A DNA stretch of 6,749 nt from an uncultured Acholeplasmatales bacterium (GCA_937877075.1 CALEGD010000029.1:1-6749), one strand, 5' to 3'. Shown: positions 1-5,172, counted from the first letter of the stretch. A program made the numbers and translations. The notes: generated by a model not told the origin, from the letters alone.

Positions 1-140
1 CTGTCCTGCTGCTTTGGAATAAAGAAGATCCGGTTGATGATTTTGAAAGAAATCGGAATGAAGTTATTTATGGAATTCAAGGTAATCGTAACCCCTTTAT
101 AGATTATCCGGGATTTGCTGATTTACTTTGGAACAATTGA
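1..140 (+). CDS. Endonuclease I-family nuclease, C-terminal fragment (5' end outside window)
   Basis: Reading from base 3, 45 codons are open to the TGA at 138-140. The visible tail carries WNKEDPVDDFERNRN followed by QGNRNPFIDYP, the conserved C-terminal signature of the endonuclease I family (EndA/Bsn type). In that family the RN and QGNRNPFID segments surround the metal and DNA-binding active site. Members are usually secreted, non-specific DNases used for nutrient scavenging or extracellular DNA breakdown. The catalytic core and any signal peptide lie upstream of the window, so localisation cannot be seen. The gene is followed directly by a hairpin terminator and is therefore transcriptionally separate from argS. 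The family call is confident despite the short length because the signature is distinctive. Confidence 0.85.
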   Translation, partial: VLLLWNKEDPVDDFERNRNEVIYGIQGNRNPFIDYPGFADLLWNN

Positions 141-172
141 AGTTGTTTGAAAACAACTTTTCTTTTTCTTTC
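138..172 (+). terminator. Rho-independent terminator of the endonuclease gene
   Basis: AAGTTGTTT (140-148) and AAACAACTT (151-159) are perfect inverted repeats. Folding with a realistic loop leaves a 7-bp stem, followed by a T-rich tract to about 172. The hairpin begins at the TGA stop of the nuclease gene. Confidence 0.8.
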
Positions 173-198
173 CAAAAATATCTAAAATATGGTATAAT
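169..198 (+). promoter_or_regulatory. Promoter of the argS operon (extended -10)
   Basis: TATAAT at 193-198 is preceded by TG at 190-191, giving an extended -10 element. A weak -35 candidate, TTTCCA (169-174), lies 18 bp upstream. Transcription would start near 205, giving a leader of about 58 nt before the first argS start codon. The leader is too short for a T-box. Confidence 0.75.
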
Positions 199-262
199 AT
201 TTGAAAGAAAAGATATATTTCCGATTTAAGAATACAGAAATCATTTTCGGGGAAATTAAATA

Positions 263-1915
263 ATGGAGTACAAGATGATTAACAAGATTTTAACGAAAAT
301 AAAAACAGAAATAAACAAGATTATCCGGGAATATGACTTGAGTGAAATTCCGGAAATCTTTATTGAAAAACCGAAGGATGAAGACCACGGTGACTTTTCT
401 ACAAATGTCGCAATGAAACTAGCTAGGCCATTACGAAAAAGTCCTTTGAGGATTGCTGAGGAAATTGTTGGAAAAATTAATCCTGATAAATTACATTTAG
501 AAAAGGTGGAAATTTTAAATGGCTTTATTAATTTCTTTTTAGATCGCAAATATCTCTCAGAAATTGTTTTTAAAATACTTGATGAAAGATCAAATTACGG
601 TAATCTTATCGTGGGTAGTAAAGAGTATATTAATATAGAATTTGTTAGTGCCAATCCGACTGGTTATTTGCATATCGGTCACGGAAGGGGAGCCGCTTAT
701 GGGGATTCCCTTGCAAGAATTATGAAAAAAGCTGGTTACCAGGTATCGACCGAACATTATGTTAATGATGCAGGGAATCAAATTCATAACCTAATTGAAT
801 CAATTCATGAGCGCTATAAGGAACTCTTTGGCTTACCCTTTAATCTAGGTGAAGACTTTTATCATGGCAAGGAAATTATTGAGATTGCAGAGAAGATTAA
901 AAGCGAAAAAGATGATTTCTATTTGAAGAATCCTTATTATGATGATTTTCGTAATTATGGTCTTAATTATCTCTTAGAAGGATTAAAGCGTGACTTAAAG
1001 GATTACCGAGTTGAATTTGACACTTGGTTTAGCGAGAAATCTCTTTATGATCAAGGAGAAGTCCAAAAGACAATTGATTATTTAATAGAAAAAGGTTATA
1101 CCTATGAAGAAGACGGTGCCGTTTGGTTAAAGACGACTCTTTACGGAGATGAAAAGGATCGGGTATTAATTAAAAGCGACAAAACCTTAACTTACCTTGC
1201 TCCGGATATTGCTTATCATGCCAACAAACTTAGTCGCGGTTATACGCATTTAATTGATGTTCTCGGAGCCGATCATCACGGCTATATTAATCGTTTGAAA
1301 GCTTCTATCGCTTTTATCGGCGGTAATCCGGATTTGCTGGATGTGGAAATACTACAAATGGTTAGAGCTATTCAAAACGGAGAAGAAGTAAAAATGAGTA
1401 AACGGAGCGGTAAAGCGATAACCTTAAGAGATTTAATCGATGAGGTTGGAACCGATGCTCTAAGGTTTATGTATGTTGAGAAAGCCTTAAGTACCCATAT
1501 GGATTTGGATCTGGATTTAGCGGTTAAAAACTCCAATGAAAATCCGGTTTATTATGTACAATATGCGTATGCAAGGATTGCCAGTCTTTTCCGAGTCTCT
1601 GAAGAAGAAAACTTCCCGTTTAAGGAAGTAAATGAATTCAAGGCTTTGGATTTTTCAAAAATTTCGAAATTATTATTTTTGCTTGGGGAATACCCTTTGG
1701 TAATTGAAGAAGCGGCGGTAAAGCATCTGCCTCATAAAATGACTCAATATCTCTTAAGTTTAGCCGCGGCGCTACACAGCTTTTATAATGATGAAAAAAT
1801 CATTACCGATGATATCATCGCCACAAACGAAAAACTGACCTTAATGAAGGCAGTTCAAATTGTTTTAAAAGACGGGCTTGCATTAATCGGTGTTGGTGTA
1901 AAAGAAAGAATGTAG
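263..1915 (+). CDS. argS: Arginyl-tRNA synthetase (class I)
   Basis: Cytoplasmic enzyme that attaches arginine to tRNA-Arg using ATP (EC 6.1.1.19). The 550-residue protein has the full family layout. An N-terminal Add-1 tRNA D-loop-binding domain spans about residues 5-95 and includes DHGDFSTNVA at 41-50. The Rossmann catalytic core carries ANPTGYLHIGHGRG, with HIGH at 137-140, and VNDAGNQ at 168-173. The KMSK loop is at 377-380 within EEVKMSKRSG. A helical anticodon-binding DALR domain follows from about 425 to the end, with the conserved NPVYYVQYAYARI. Length is normal for the family. Start choice is uncertain: the ATG at 263 has only a weak GGGG (249-252), while ATG 275 (residue 5) has GGAG at 265-268 with 6-nt spacing. 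It is the first gene of a three-gene operon, and the next gene's ribosome binding site overlaps its TAG stop. Confidence 0.98.
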   Translation: MEYKMINKILTKIKTEINKIIREYDLSEIPEIFIEKPKDEDHGDFSTNVAMKLARPLRKSPLRIAEEIVGKINPDKLHLEKVEILNGFINFFLDRKYLSEIVFKILDERSNYGNLIVGSKEYINIEFVSANPTGYLHIGHGRGAAYGDSLARIMKKAGYQVSTEHYVNDAGNQIHNLIESIHERYKELFGLPFNLGEDFYHGKEIIEIAEKIKSEKDDFYLKNPYYDDFRNYGLNYLLEGLKRDLKDYRVEFDTWFSEKSLYDQGEVQKTIDYLIEKGYTYEEDGAVWLKTTLYGDEKDRVLIKSDKTLTYLAPDIAYHANKLSRGYTHLIDVLGADHHGYINRLKASIAFIGGNPDLLDVEILQMVRAIQNGEEVKMSKRSGKAITLRDLIDEVGTDALRFMYVEKALSTHMDLDLDLAVKNSNENPVYYVQYAYARIASLFRVSEEENFPFKEVNEFKALDFSKISKLLFLLGEYPLVIEEAAVKHLPHKMTQYLLSLAAALHSFYNDEKIITDDIIATNEKLTLMKAVQIVLKDGLALIGVGVKERM

Positions 1916-1923
1916 GAGGAACA

Positions 1924-2589
1924 ATGAAAAACTTTTTTAAAAAATATCTGTGGCTCTTTGAATTCTTCGGAGTCGCAATCATTCTGGCAGTTGGGATCTT
2001 TGCTTTTGTAAAAGAAGAAGTTTTCCTTTATATTGCCGGATTCGCGTTAATTGTTTTCGGTCTTTTTAGAATTTACCCCCTCGTTAAGACTACAAAAGAT
2101 CAGGTATTAAAAATTATCTTTACAATTGAAATTGCTTTTAATATTATTGCCGGAATCTTCTTGGTTTTGGAAGGCGGAAAAGAAAATTACAATCAAAATC
2201 TGATGCGTTATTTAGTGGGTTCCGTTCTTTACATCAGAGGTGCAATTTATTTCTTTGCAACGGTGATCAGAAAAGAAGCTACTGATTATGCACAATTCAT
2301 CACCCATCTGATCTTTATTACGCTCGGTTTAATTATTATGGCAACCAAATTTTTTACCATTGATAACTTAGCCTGGGTTGTTTTGATCATTGCTATTATC
2401 TCGGCTCTCTTTATCGGTGCTAGCGGTTATCGTAATTACAAGAATTTCCGCTATGAAGGTCTTGCCCGGGAAGAAACCAAAAAAATTAAGAAACCAAAAG
2501 TAGAAAAAAATGTGATTGAAGATCCAAAACCGGCAAAAGATAATGTCATTATACCGGAAGAGGAAAAAAGGGAAGAACTAAATTTATAG
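1924..2589 (+). CDS. DUF308/HdeD-like six-helix membrane protein
   Basis: A 221-residue integral membrane protein of unknown function. Hydrophobic helices are visible at about 9-29, 32-54, 62-83, 94-115, 123-143 and 149-168. Short helix pairs separated by small charged turns match the repeated pattern of the DUF308 (HdeD-like) family. Residues about 170-221 form a hydrophilic, highly charged tail rich in Lys and Glu with KKPK and PEEEKREE segments, probably cytoplasmic and disordered. AGGAGG at 1914-1919 overlaps the argS stop and lies 4 nt before the ATG, so expression is probably tied to argS. HdeD itself is linked to acid resistance in E. coli, but nothing here supports that role. The family call is moderately confident; the function is unknown. 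Confidence 0.75.
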   Translation: MKNFFKKYLWLFEFFGVAIILAVGIFAFVKEEVFLYIAGFALIVFGLFRIYPLVKTTKDQVLKIIFTIEIAFNIIAGIFLVLEGGKENYNQNLMRYLVGSVLYIRGAIYFFATVIRKEATDYAQFITHLIFITLGLIIMATKFFTIDNLAWVVLIIAIISALFIGASGYRNYKNFRYEGLAREETKKIKKPKVEKNVIEDPKPAKDNVIIPEEEKREELNL

Positions 2590-2600
2590 GTGGTATTAGA

Positions 2601-3677
2601 TTGACTGATTTAAGATTATTACAAGAATTAAGTGAACTAAACGGAGTAAGTAGTCGTGAAGCCGAAGTAAGAAGATATCTAAAACAAAAGTTTTTAGAAA
2701 TCGGAATTTCGGAAAACGAGATAAAGCAAGACGGACTCGGGTCCATAGTAGCGGGACTTGTCGGTGATGCTGACGGTCCGGTAGTGATGATTTCCGGGCA
2801 TATGGATGAAATCGGCATGATTGTTACAAAAATCACCGATGAAGGTTATTTGAAATTTCAAACCATCGGTGGATGGTGGAGCCATGTTATGCTCGCTCAG
2901 GAATATACCCTAACAACTACTTCCGGGAAAAAATATAAAGCCGTTACCGGTTCAAAAGCTCCACATCTCCTAACTCCGGAAGAAAGAAGTAAAACTTTAG
3001 AAATTGATGATATTTTTCTTGACATCGGTGTTAAGGATAAAGCCGAAGCAGAGGACCTCGGAATTCAAGTCGGAGATATGGTAACACCGGCTATCAGTTT
3101 CAGTCCTTTGGCTAATCCTAAATATCTCTTGGGTAAAGCTTGGGATGACAGAATCGGTTGTGCTGTTTTTCTAGAAGTAATGAAAAGATTAAAAAAAGAA
3201 GGACATCCGAATATTGTTTATGGAGCTGGAACCGTTCAGGAAGAAGTTGGCTTACGTGGTGCTAGAACCTCTGGCGAAATGATTAATCCCGACATTTGTT
3301 TTGCAATTGATGTGACTGTTGCGAAAGACACACCTAAAACTGATAATTCCTTAAAACTTGGTGACGGTCCTGCTATCTTAATTTATGACAGCAGTTTAGT
3401 CGGTCACGTCGGTTTGCGTGAGATGGTAATTGAGGTCGCAAAAGCTGAAGAAATCCCGTTTCAATTAGATTATTTGAAACGTGGTGGAACTGATGCCGGA
3501 GCGGTCAGTCTTGTTCATTCCGGTGTTCCGGCAATGTCCTTTTGTATTCCTTCCCGTTATATACATTCCCATACCTCTATTATTCATCAAGATGATTATG
3601 AGAATGCTGTAAAACTATTAGTAGCGGTAATCAAAAAACTTGATAGAAAAACCGTTGATAAAATAATTTATGATTAA
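2601..3677 (+). CDS. M42-family metallo-aminopeptidase (glutamyl aminopeptidase/FrvX-like)
   Basis: A 358-residue cytoplasmic di-metal aminopeptidase of the M42 clan, whose members form dodecameric tetrahedral (TET) particles that trim small peptides. Expected ligand motifs are present in order: GHMDEIG with H67 and D69, KAWDDRIG with D182/D183, GTVQEEVG with the catalytic base E214 and ligand E215, AIDVT with D237, and IHSHTS with H324. GSKAPHLL (117-124) and GGTDAGA (295-301) are further family blocks. Length is typical. Substrate specificity (Glu/Asp, Leu or Lys) cannot be read from sequence; some relatives are annotated as endoglucanases, which is generally considered wrong. Translation begins at TTG 2601, with AGGTGG at 2588-2593 overlapping the previous stop. 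It is the last gene of the argS operon and is followed by a strong terminator. Confidence 0.95.
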   Translation: MTDLRLLQELSELNGVSSREAEVRRYLKQKFLEIGISENEIKQDGLGSIVAGLVGDADGPVVMISGHMDEIGMIVTKITDEGYLKFQTIGGWWSHVMLAQEYTLTTTSGKKYKAVTGSKAPHLLTPEERSKTLEIDDIFLDIGVKDKAEAEDLGIQVGDMVTPAISFSPLANPKYLLGKAWDDRIGCAVFLEVMKRLKKEGHPNIVYGAGTVQEEVGLRGARTSGEMINPDICFAIDVTVAKDTPKTDNSLKLGDGPAILIYDSSLVGHVGLREMVIEVAKAEEIPFQLDYLKRGGTDAGAVSLVHSGVPAMSFCIPSRYIHSHTSIIHQDDYENAVKLLVAVIKKLDRKTVDKIIYD

Positions 3678-3681
3678 AACT

Positions 3682-3717
3682 AAGGTTGTTGACAAAGTCA
3701 GCAGCCTTTTACTTTTT
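3682..3717 (+). terminator. Rho-independent terminator of the argS operon
   Basis: A 12-bp stem, AAGGTTGTTGAC (3682-3693) with GTCAGCAGCCTT (3697-3708), contains two G-T wobble pairs and closes an AAA loop. A T-rich tail (TTTT, A, C, TTTTT) runs to 3717. It starts five bases after the aminopeptidase stop codon. Confidence 0.92.
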
Positions 3718-3727
3718 AAAAAAATTC

Positions 3728-3756
3728 TTGAACATCAAGATATTTAGTGATATAAT
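3728..3756 (+). promoter_or_regulatory. Promoter of tRNA-Glu
   Basis: TTGAAC (3728-3733), a 17-bp spacer and TATAAT (3751-3756), with an extended -10 TG at 3748-3749. The predicted start, about 3763, lies some 12 nt before the mature tRNA 5' end. The near-consensus form fits a stable-RNA promoter. Confidence 0.88.
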
Positions 3757-3774
3757 ATAATAGCTTAAGAAAAT

Positions 3775-3850
3775 GGCCCGTTGGAGAAACGGTTAACTCA
3801 TAGCCCTCTCAAGGCTACATTCACGGGTTCGAATCCCGTACGGGTCACCA
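3775..3850 (+). tRNA. tRNA-Glu, anticodon CTC
   Basis: A complete 76-nt cloverleaf with encoded CCA. The acceptor stem is GGCCCGT/ACGGGTC with one G-T pair at position 2. The D-stem is GAG/CTC with loop AAACGGTTAA. The anticodon stem is TAGCC/GGCTA with loop CTCTCAA, giving anticodon CTC (3808-3810), which reads GAG. The variable loop is CATTC. The T-arm ACGGG/CCCGT carries TTCGAAT, and the discriminator is A. The backbone closely resembles tRNA-Glu(TTC) of low-GC Gram-positives, which supports Glu identity. CTC is an extra isoacceptor, since TTC tRNA alone can read GAA and GAG. The last 17 bases recur at 5143-5159. Confidence 0.96.
3834..3850 (+). repeat. Left copy of the 17-bp tRNA 3'-end direct repeat (attL-like)
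   Basis: TCCCGTACGGGTCACCA is the end of the T-loop through the CCA of tRNA-Glu. It matches 5143-5159 in 16 of 17 bases in the same orientation. tRNA 3' ends of this kind are classical attachment cores for tyrosine-recombinase elements. Confidence 0.65.
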
Positions 3851-3864
3851 AATCAGTAACTTTC

Positions 3865-3890
3865 AATCACCTTATTATGAGGTGATTTTT
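3865..3890 (+). terminator. Rho-independent terminator of tRNA-Glu
   Basis: An 8-bp perfect stem, AATCACCT (3865-3872) with AGGTGATT (3880-3887), closes a 7-nt loop and is followed by a run of five T (3886-3890). It sits 15 nt after the tRNA. Its 3' arm also contains AGGTGAT, a good Shine-Dalgarno match for the ATG at 3891. Confidence 0.78.
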
Positions 3891-4085
3891 ATGTATTTTA
3901 ATAGACTTATTTTTACCGATGAAAACGGGAAAACTTTATCTGATAGTGAAAAATATAAAAATAATCATAAAGATCATTATCTTTATGAAATAAAGGAAGA
4001 TATAAAGTTTTATGAGCCGTCTTTTACAAAGATATATAATAAATTGTATATGGATGGTAAAAGTGCTAATGTATTGCTGATTTAA
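3891..4085 (+). CDS. Hypothetical 64-residue protein in the tRNA-flanked segment
   Basis: I do not recognise this product. The 64-residue protein is hydrophilic and rich in Lys, Tyr and Asp, with no signal peptide or membrane helix. It begins MYFNRLIFTDENG and ends GKSANVLLI. ATG 3891 is chosen over the in-frame GTG at 3882 because the GTG lies inside the terminator stem and inside AGGTGAT (3880-3886), which is correctly spaced as a ribosome binding site for 3891. No separate promoter is evident, so expression would need readthrough of the tRNA terminator, and opening of that hairpin also exposes the ribosome binding site. It could be a genuine small island gene, a truncated remnant of a larger gene, or non-coding. 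Confidence 0.4.
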   Translation: MYFNRLIFTDENGKTLSDSEKYKNNHKDHYLYEIKEDIKFYEPSFTKIYNKLYMDGKSANVLLI

Positions 4086-4120
4086 TAATTAAGCAATATT
4101 TGAATTTAAAATAGTTAAAA

Positions 4121-4162
4121 CGCTATTGGGGAGTTAACCAGACGAAATTCCAATCTACCCGC
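4121..4162. other. Unexplained GC-rich patch between small ORF and toxin-antitoxin promoter
   Basis: These 42 bp contain 21 G or C (50%), while the 40 bp before and the 38 bp after contain 4 each. ATTGG (4125-4129) and CCAAT (4150-4154) could pair around a 20-nt loop that contains GTTAAC. Short peptides are encoded in several frames but none has a convincing start or length. It could be a conserved RNA structure or the scar of an insertion-sequence end; I cannot identify it. Confidence 0.35.
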
Positions 4163-4195
4163 ATATAAAATCAAAATAAAAGCATATAATAATTA

Positions 4196-4224
4196 TTGAT
4201 TACATATCATAATTATGATATAAT
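4196..4224 (+). promoter_or_regulatory. Promoter of the toxin-antitoxin operon
   Basis: TTGATT (4196-4201), a 17-bp spacer and TATAAT (4219-4224), with an extended -10 TG at 4216-4217. The predicted start, about 4231, leaves a short leader just long enough for the antitoxin ribosome binding site. Confidence 0.85.
4204..4221. promoter_or_regulatory. 18-bp palindromic operator over the toxin-antitoxin promoter
   Basis: ATATCATAATTATGATAT is a perfect palindrome covering the promoter spacer and the first three bases of the -10. A second, 10-bp palindrome, AATAATTATT (4188-4197), overlaps the start of the -35. Phd/YefM-type antitoxins repress their own promoter by binding such palindromes, more strongly when complexed with toxin. 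Autoregulation here is inferred from that family knowledge and from the position. Confidence 0.65.
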
Positions 4225-4247
4225 AACGATATGAGGAGGTTTAGTTT

Positions 4248-4514
4248 GTGAATAATATAAGACCATCATCAGATTTAAGAAACAAATATTCAGAAATTTC
4301 TAATCTTTGTAAGGAAAGTAAAGAAGCAGTATATATTACTGTAAATGGTAGAGGAGATACAGTATTACTTGGTTATGAAAAATATTTACAACTACAAGCT
4401 GAACTAGAATTGCTTAAAAATTTAGCAGAAGCAGAAGAAGATGTAAGATTAGGTAGAATTGCTTATGCTAAAGAATCATTTGATGAATTAAGAAGCAAAT
4501 TGGTGAAGCTTTAG
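4248..4514 (+). CDS. Phd/YefM-family antitoxin of a type II toxin-antitoxin system
   Basis: An 88-residue protein with the typical Phd/YefM layout. The N-terminal DNA-binding and dimerisation domain spans about residues 3-50: IRPSSDLRNKYSEISNLCKE, then AVYITVNGRGDTVLLGYEKY, the characteristic strand-turn-strand with NG-G-D-VL. The acidic C-terminal helix (about 50-88, rich in Glu, Leu and Lys) would wrap and neutralise the toxin. Start is GTG 4248, with AGGAGG at 4234-4239 and 8-nt spacing. Its TAG stop overlaps the toxin GTG start by one base, so the genes are translationally coupled with antitoxin first. It probably represses its own promoter through the palindrome at 4204-4221. All six arginine codons are AGA. 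The family call is strong; the exact subfamily is not certain. Confidence 0.92.
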   Translation: MNNIRPSSDLRNKYSEISNLCKESKEAVYITVNGRGDTVLLGYEKYLQLQAELELLKNLAEAEEDVRLGRIAYAKESFDELRSKLVKL

Positions 4515-4822
4515 TGGAATACGAATTATTAAGAACCGATAAATTCAATGATCAACTTCAAGAATTTGTTTTATATATTGCGGATGTTGATTGTGTAGAT
4601 GTTGCTTTAAAACAACTAGATTTAATTGAATCATTTGTAATTAAACTTAAAGACTACCCTAAATTAGGTTCTGTTCCAAGATATCAAATATTAAAAAATC
4701 AAGGATATAGAGCTTTAATTATCCCTGGATATTTAATTTTTTACAAGATTTTTGAAGAAGAAAGTAAGATTGTTTTATTTTCAATCTTTTCAGATAAACA
4801 AAATTATGTCAATCTAATCTGA
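4514..4822 (+). CDS. RelE/ParE-superfamily toxin
   Basis: A 102-residue protein with the RelE/ParE pattern. Two N-terminal helices (about 8-24 and 28-47, with LDLIESFVIKLKDYPKLGS) are followed by a beta sheet containing YRALIIPGYLIFYKIFEE (65-82) and IVLFSIFSDKQNYVNLI (86-102). The block RxLIIPGYLIFY and the C-terminal FSDKQNYxNLI resemble the common arrangement of ParE/RelE toxins, where an Arg or Lys and a Tyr near the C-terminus matter for activity. RelE members cleave mRNA in the ribosome and ParE members poison DNA gyrase; sequence alone does not decide which applies. Start is GTG 4514, overlapping the antitoxin stop, with GGTGA at 4502-4506 as a likely internal ribosome binding site. 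No frameshift or truncation is seen, so the module appears intact. Confidence 0.9.
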   Translation: MEYELLRTDKFNDQLQEFVLYIADVDCVDVALKQLDLIESFVIKLKDYPKLGSVPRYQILKNQGYRALIIPGYLIFYKIFEEESKIVLFSIFSDKQNYVNLI

Positions 4823-4846
4823 TTTACATAATCATAATAATAAAAC

Positions 4847-4870
4847 CAGGCTGAATTAAAGCCTGTTTTT
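4847..4870 (+). terminator. Rho-independent terminator of the toxin-antitoxin operon
   Basis: CAGGCT (4847-4852) and AGCCTG (4860-4865) form a 6-bp GC-rich stem with a 7-nt loop, followed by five T (4866-4870). It lies 24 bp after the toxin stop. Confidence 0.82.
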
Positions 4871-5142
4871 AACTAGAAATATTTACTTTAATTTGACAGT
4901 AAAGTGAACGGTAAACTTTAGGTATTATGTGGTATCTTGTCTTATATCAAGTAAAAGATAAAGATATATTTATTAATTATGTTTTAGATTGTAGAAAAGA
5001 CTATCGCTTTTTAGTTGAATAGTGTTGTTACCGGTAAAAAAATAACACAAACCGGAGATTTTTATTGAAAATAATCTACTCTTAAAGATGAAAGTATCAC
5101 TTTTGATTGTCTCATTATTTATATTAATGTAGGAGGATAAGG
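4871..5142. other. Gene-poor A+T-rich stretch, probable gene debris
   Basis: No convincing gene is seen between the toxin-antitoxin terminator and the right tRNA-end repeat. The longest start-to-stop stretch noticed is 31 codons from ATG 4927 to TAG 5022, beginning MWYLVLYQVKDKD and ending DCRKDYRFLVE. It looks like the end of a soluble protein rather than a complete one and lacks a good ribosome binding site. A TTGACA hexamer (4893-4898) has no -10 at suitable spacing. A strong AGGAGG at 5131-5136 has no start codon after it and abuts the repeat at 5143. Together these suggest fragments of genes deleted from the island. Confidence 0.45.
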
Positions 5143-5159
5143 TCCCGTACGGCTCACCA
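5143..5159 (+). repeat. Right copy of the tRNA-Glu 3'-end repeat (attR-like)
   Basis: TCCCGTACGGCTCACCA matches the tRNA-Glu 3' end (3834-3850) in 16 of 17 bases. The single change, C at 5153 for G at 3844, would break pairing in the tRNA-Glu acceptor stem, so this copy is not a functional Glu end. It would suit an acceptor stem of GAGCCGT. No T-arm or anticodon arm precedes it. A terminator follows 13 bp later, as expected downstream of an ancestral tRNA gene. Confidence 0.65.
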
Positions 5160-5172
5160 TTATTGTGATACC

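Larger units (their letters stand above)
3851..5159 (+). mobile_element. Putative minimal or decayed genomic island at tRNA-Glu, carrying a toxin-antitoxin module
   Basis: The segment between the tRNA-Glu 3' end and its 16/17 copy at 5143-5159 is about 1.3 kb. It contains a 64-codon orphan ORF, a two-gene toxin-antitoxin operon and long non-coding A+T-rich stretches. All nine arginine codons in the two toxin-antitoxin genes are AGA, while argS uses CGG, CGA, CGC, AGG and AGA together. Two sampled 60-bp blocks in the antitoxin (4321-4380 and 4381-4440) are 30% GC, against 43% for one block in argS (1261-1320). No integrase, transposase or terminal inverted repeats are visible, so mobility would be past or would depend on another element. 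Alternatively the right repeat is a leftover of a second tRNA gene. Confidence 0.45.

Noticed and set aside
199..262. T-box or other riboswitch upstream of argS
   Set aside because: The leader is only about 58 nt from the predicted transcription start, with no T-box sequence or specifier stem and no antiterminator/terminator pair.
256..787. Reverse-strand ORFs opposite argS (256-549 and 590-787)
   Set aside because: They lie antisense within a clearly coding gene, have no recognisable domains, and fit chance openings.
2549..2885. Reverse-strand ORFs opposite the aminopeptidase gene
   Set aside because: They are antisense to a conserved M42 coding region and have low-complexity Ser/Pro-rich translations with no family features.
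4893..4898. TTGACA as a promoter for the 31-codon stretch at 4927
   Set aside because: No acceptable -10 occurs 16-18 bp downstream; the nearest TATTAT begins 24 bp away, on top of the ATG.
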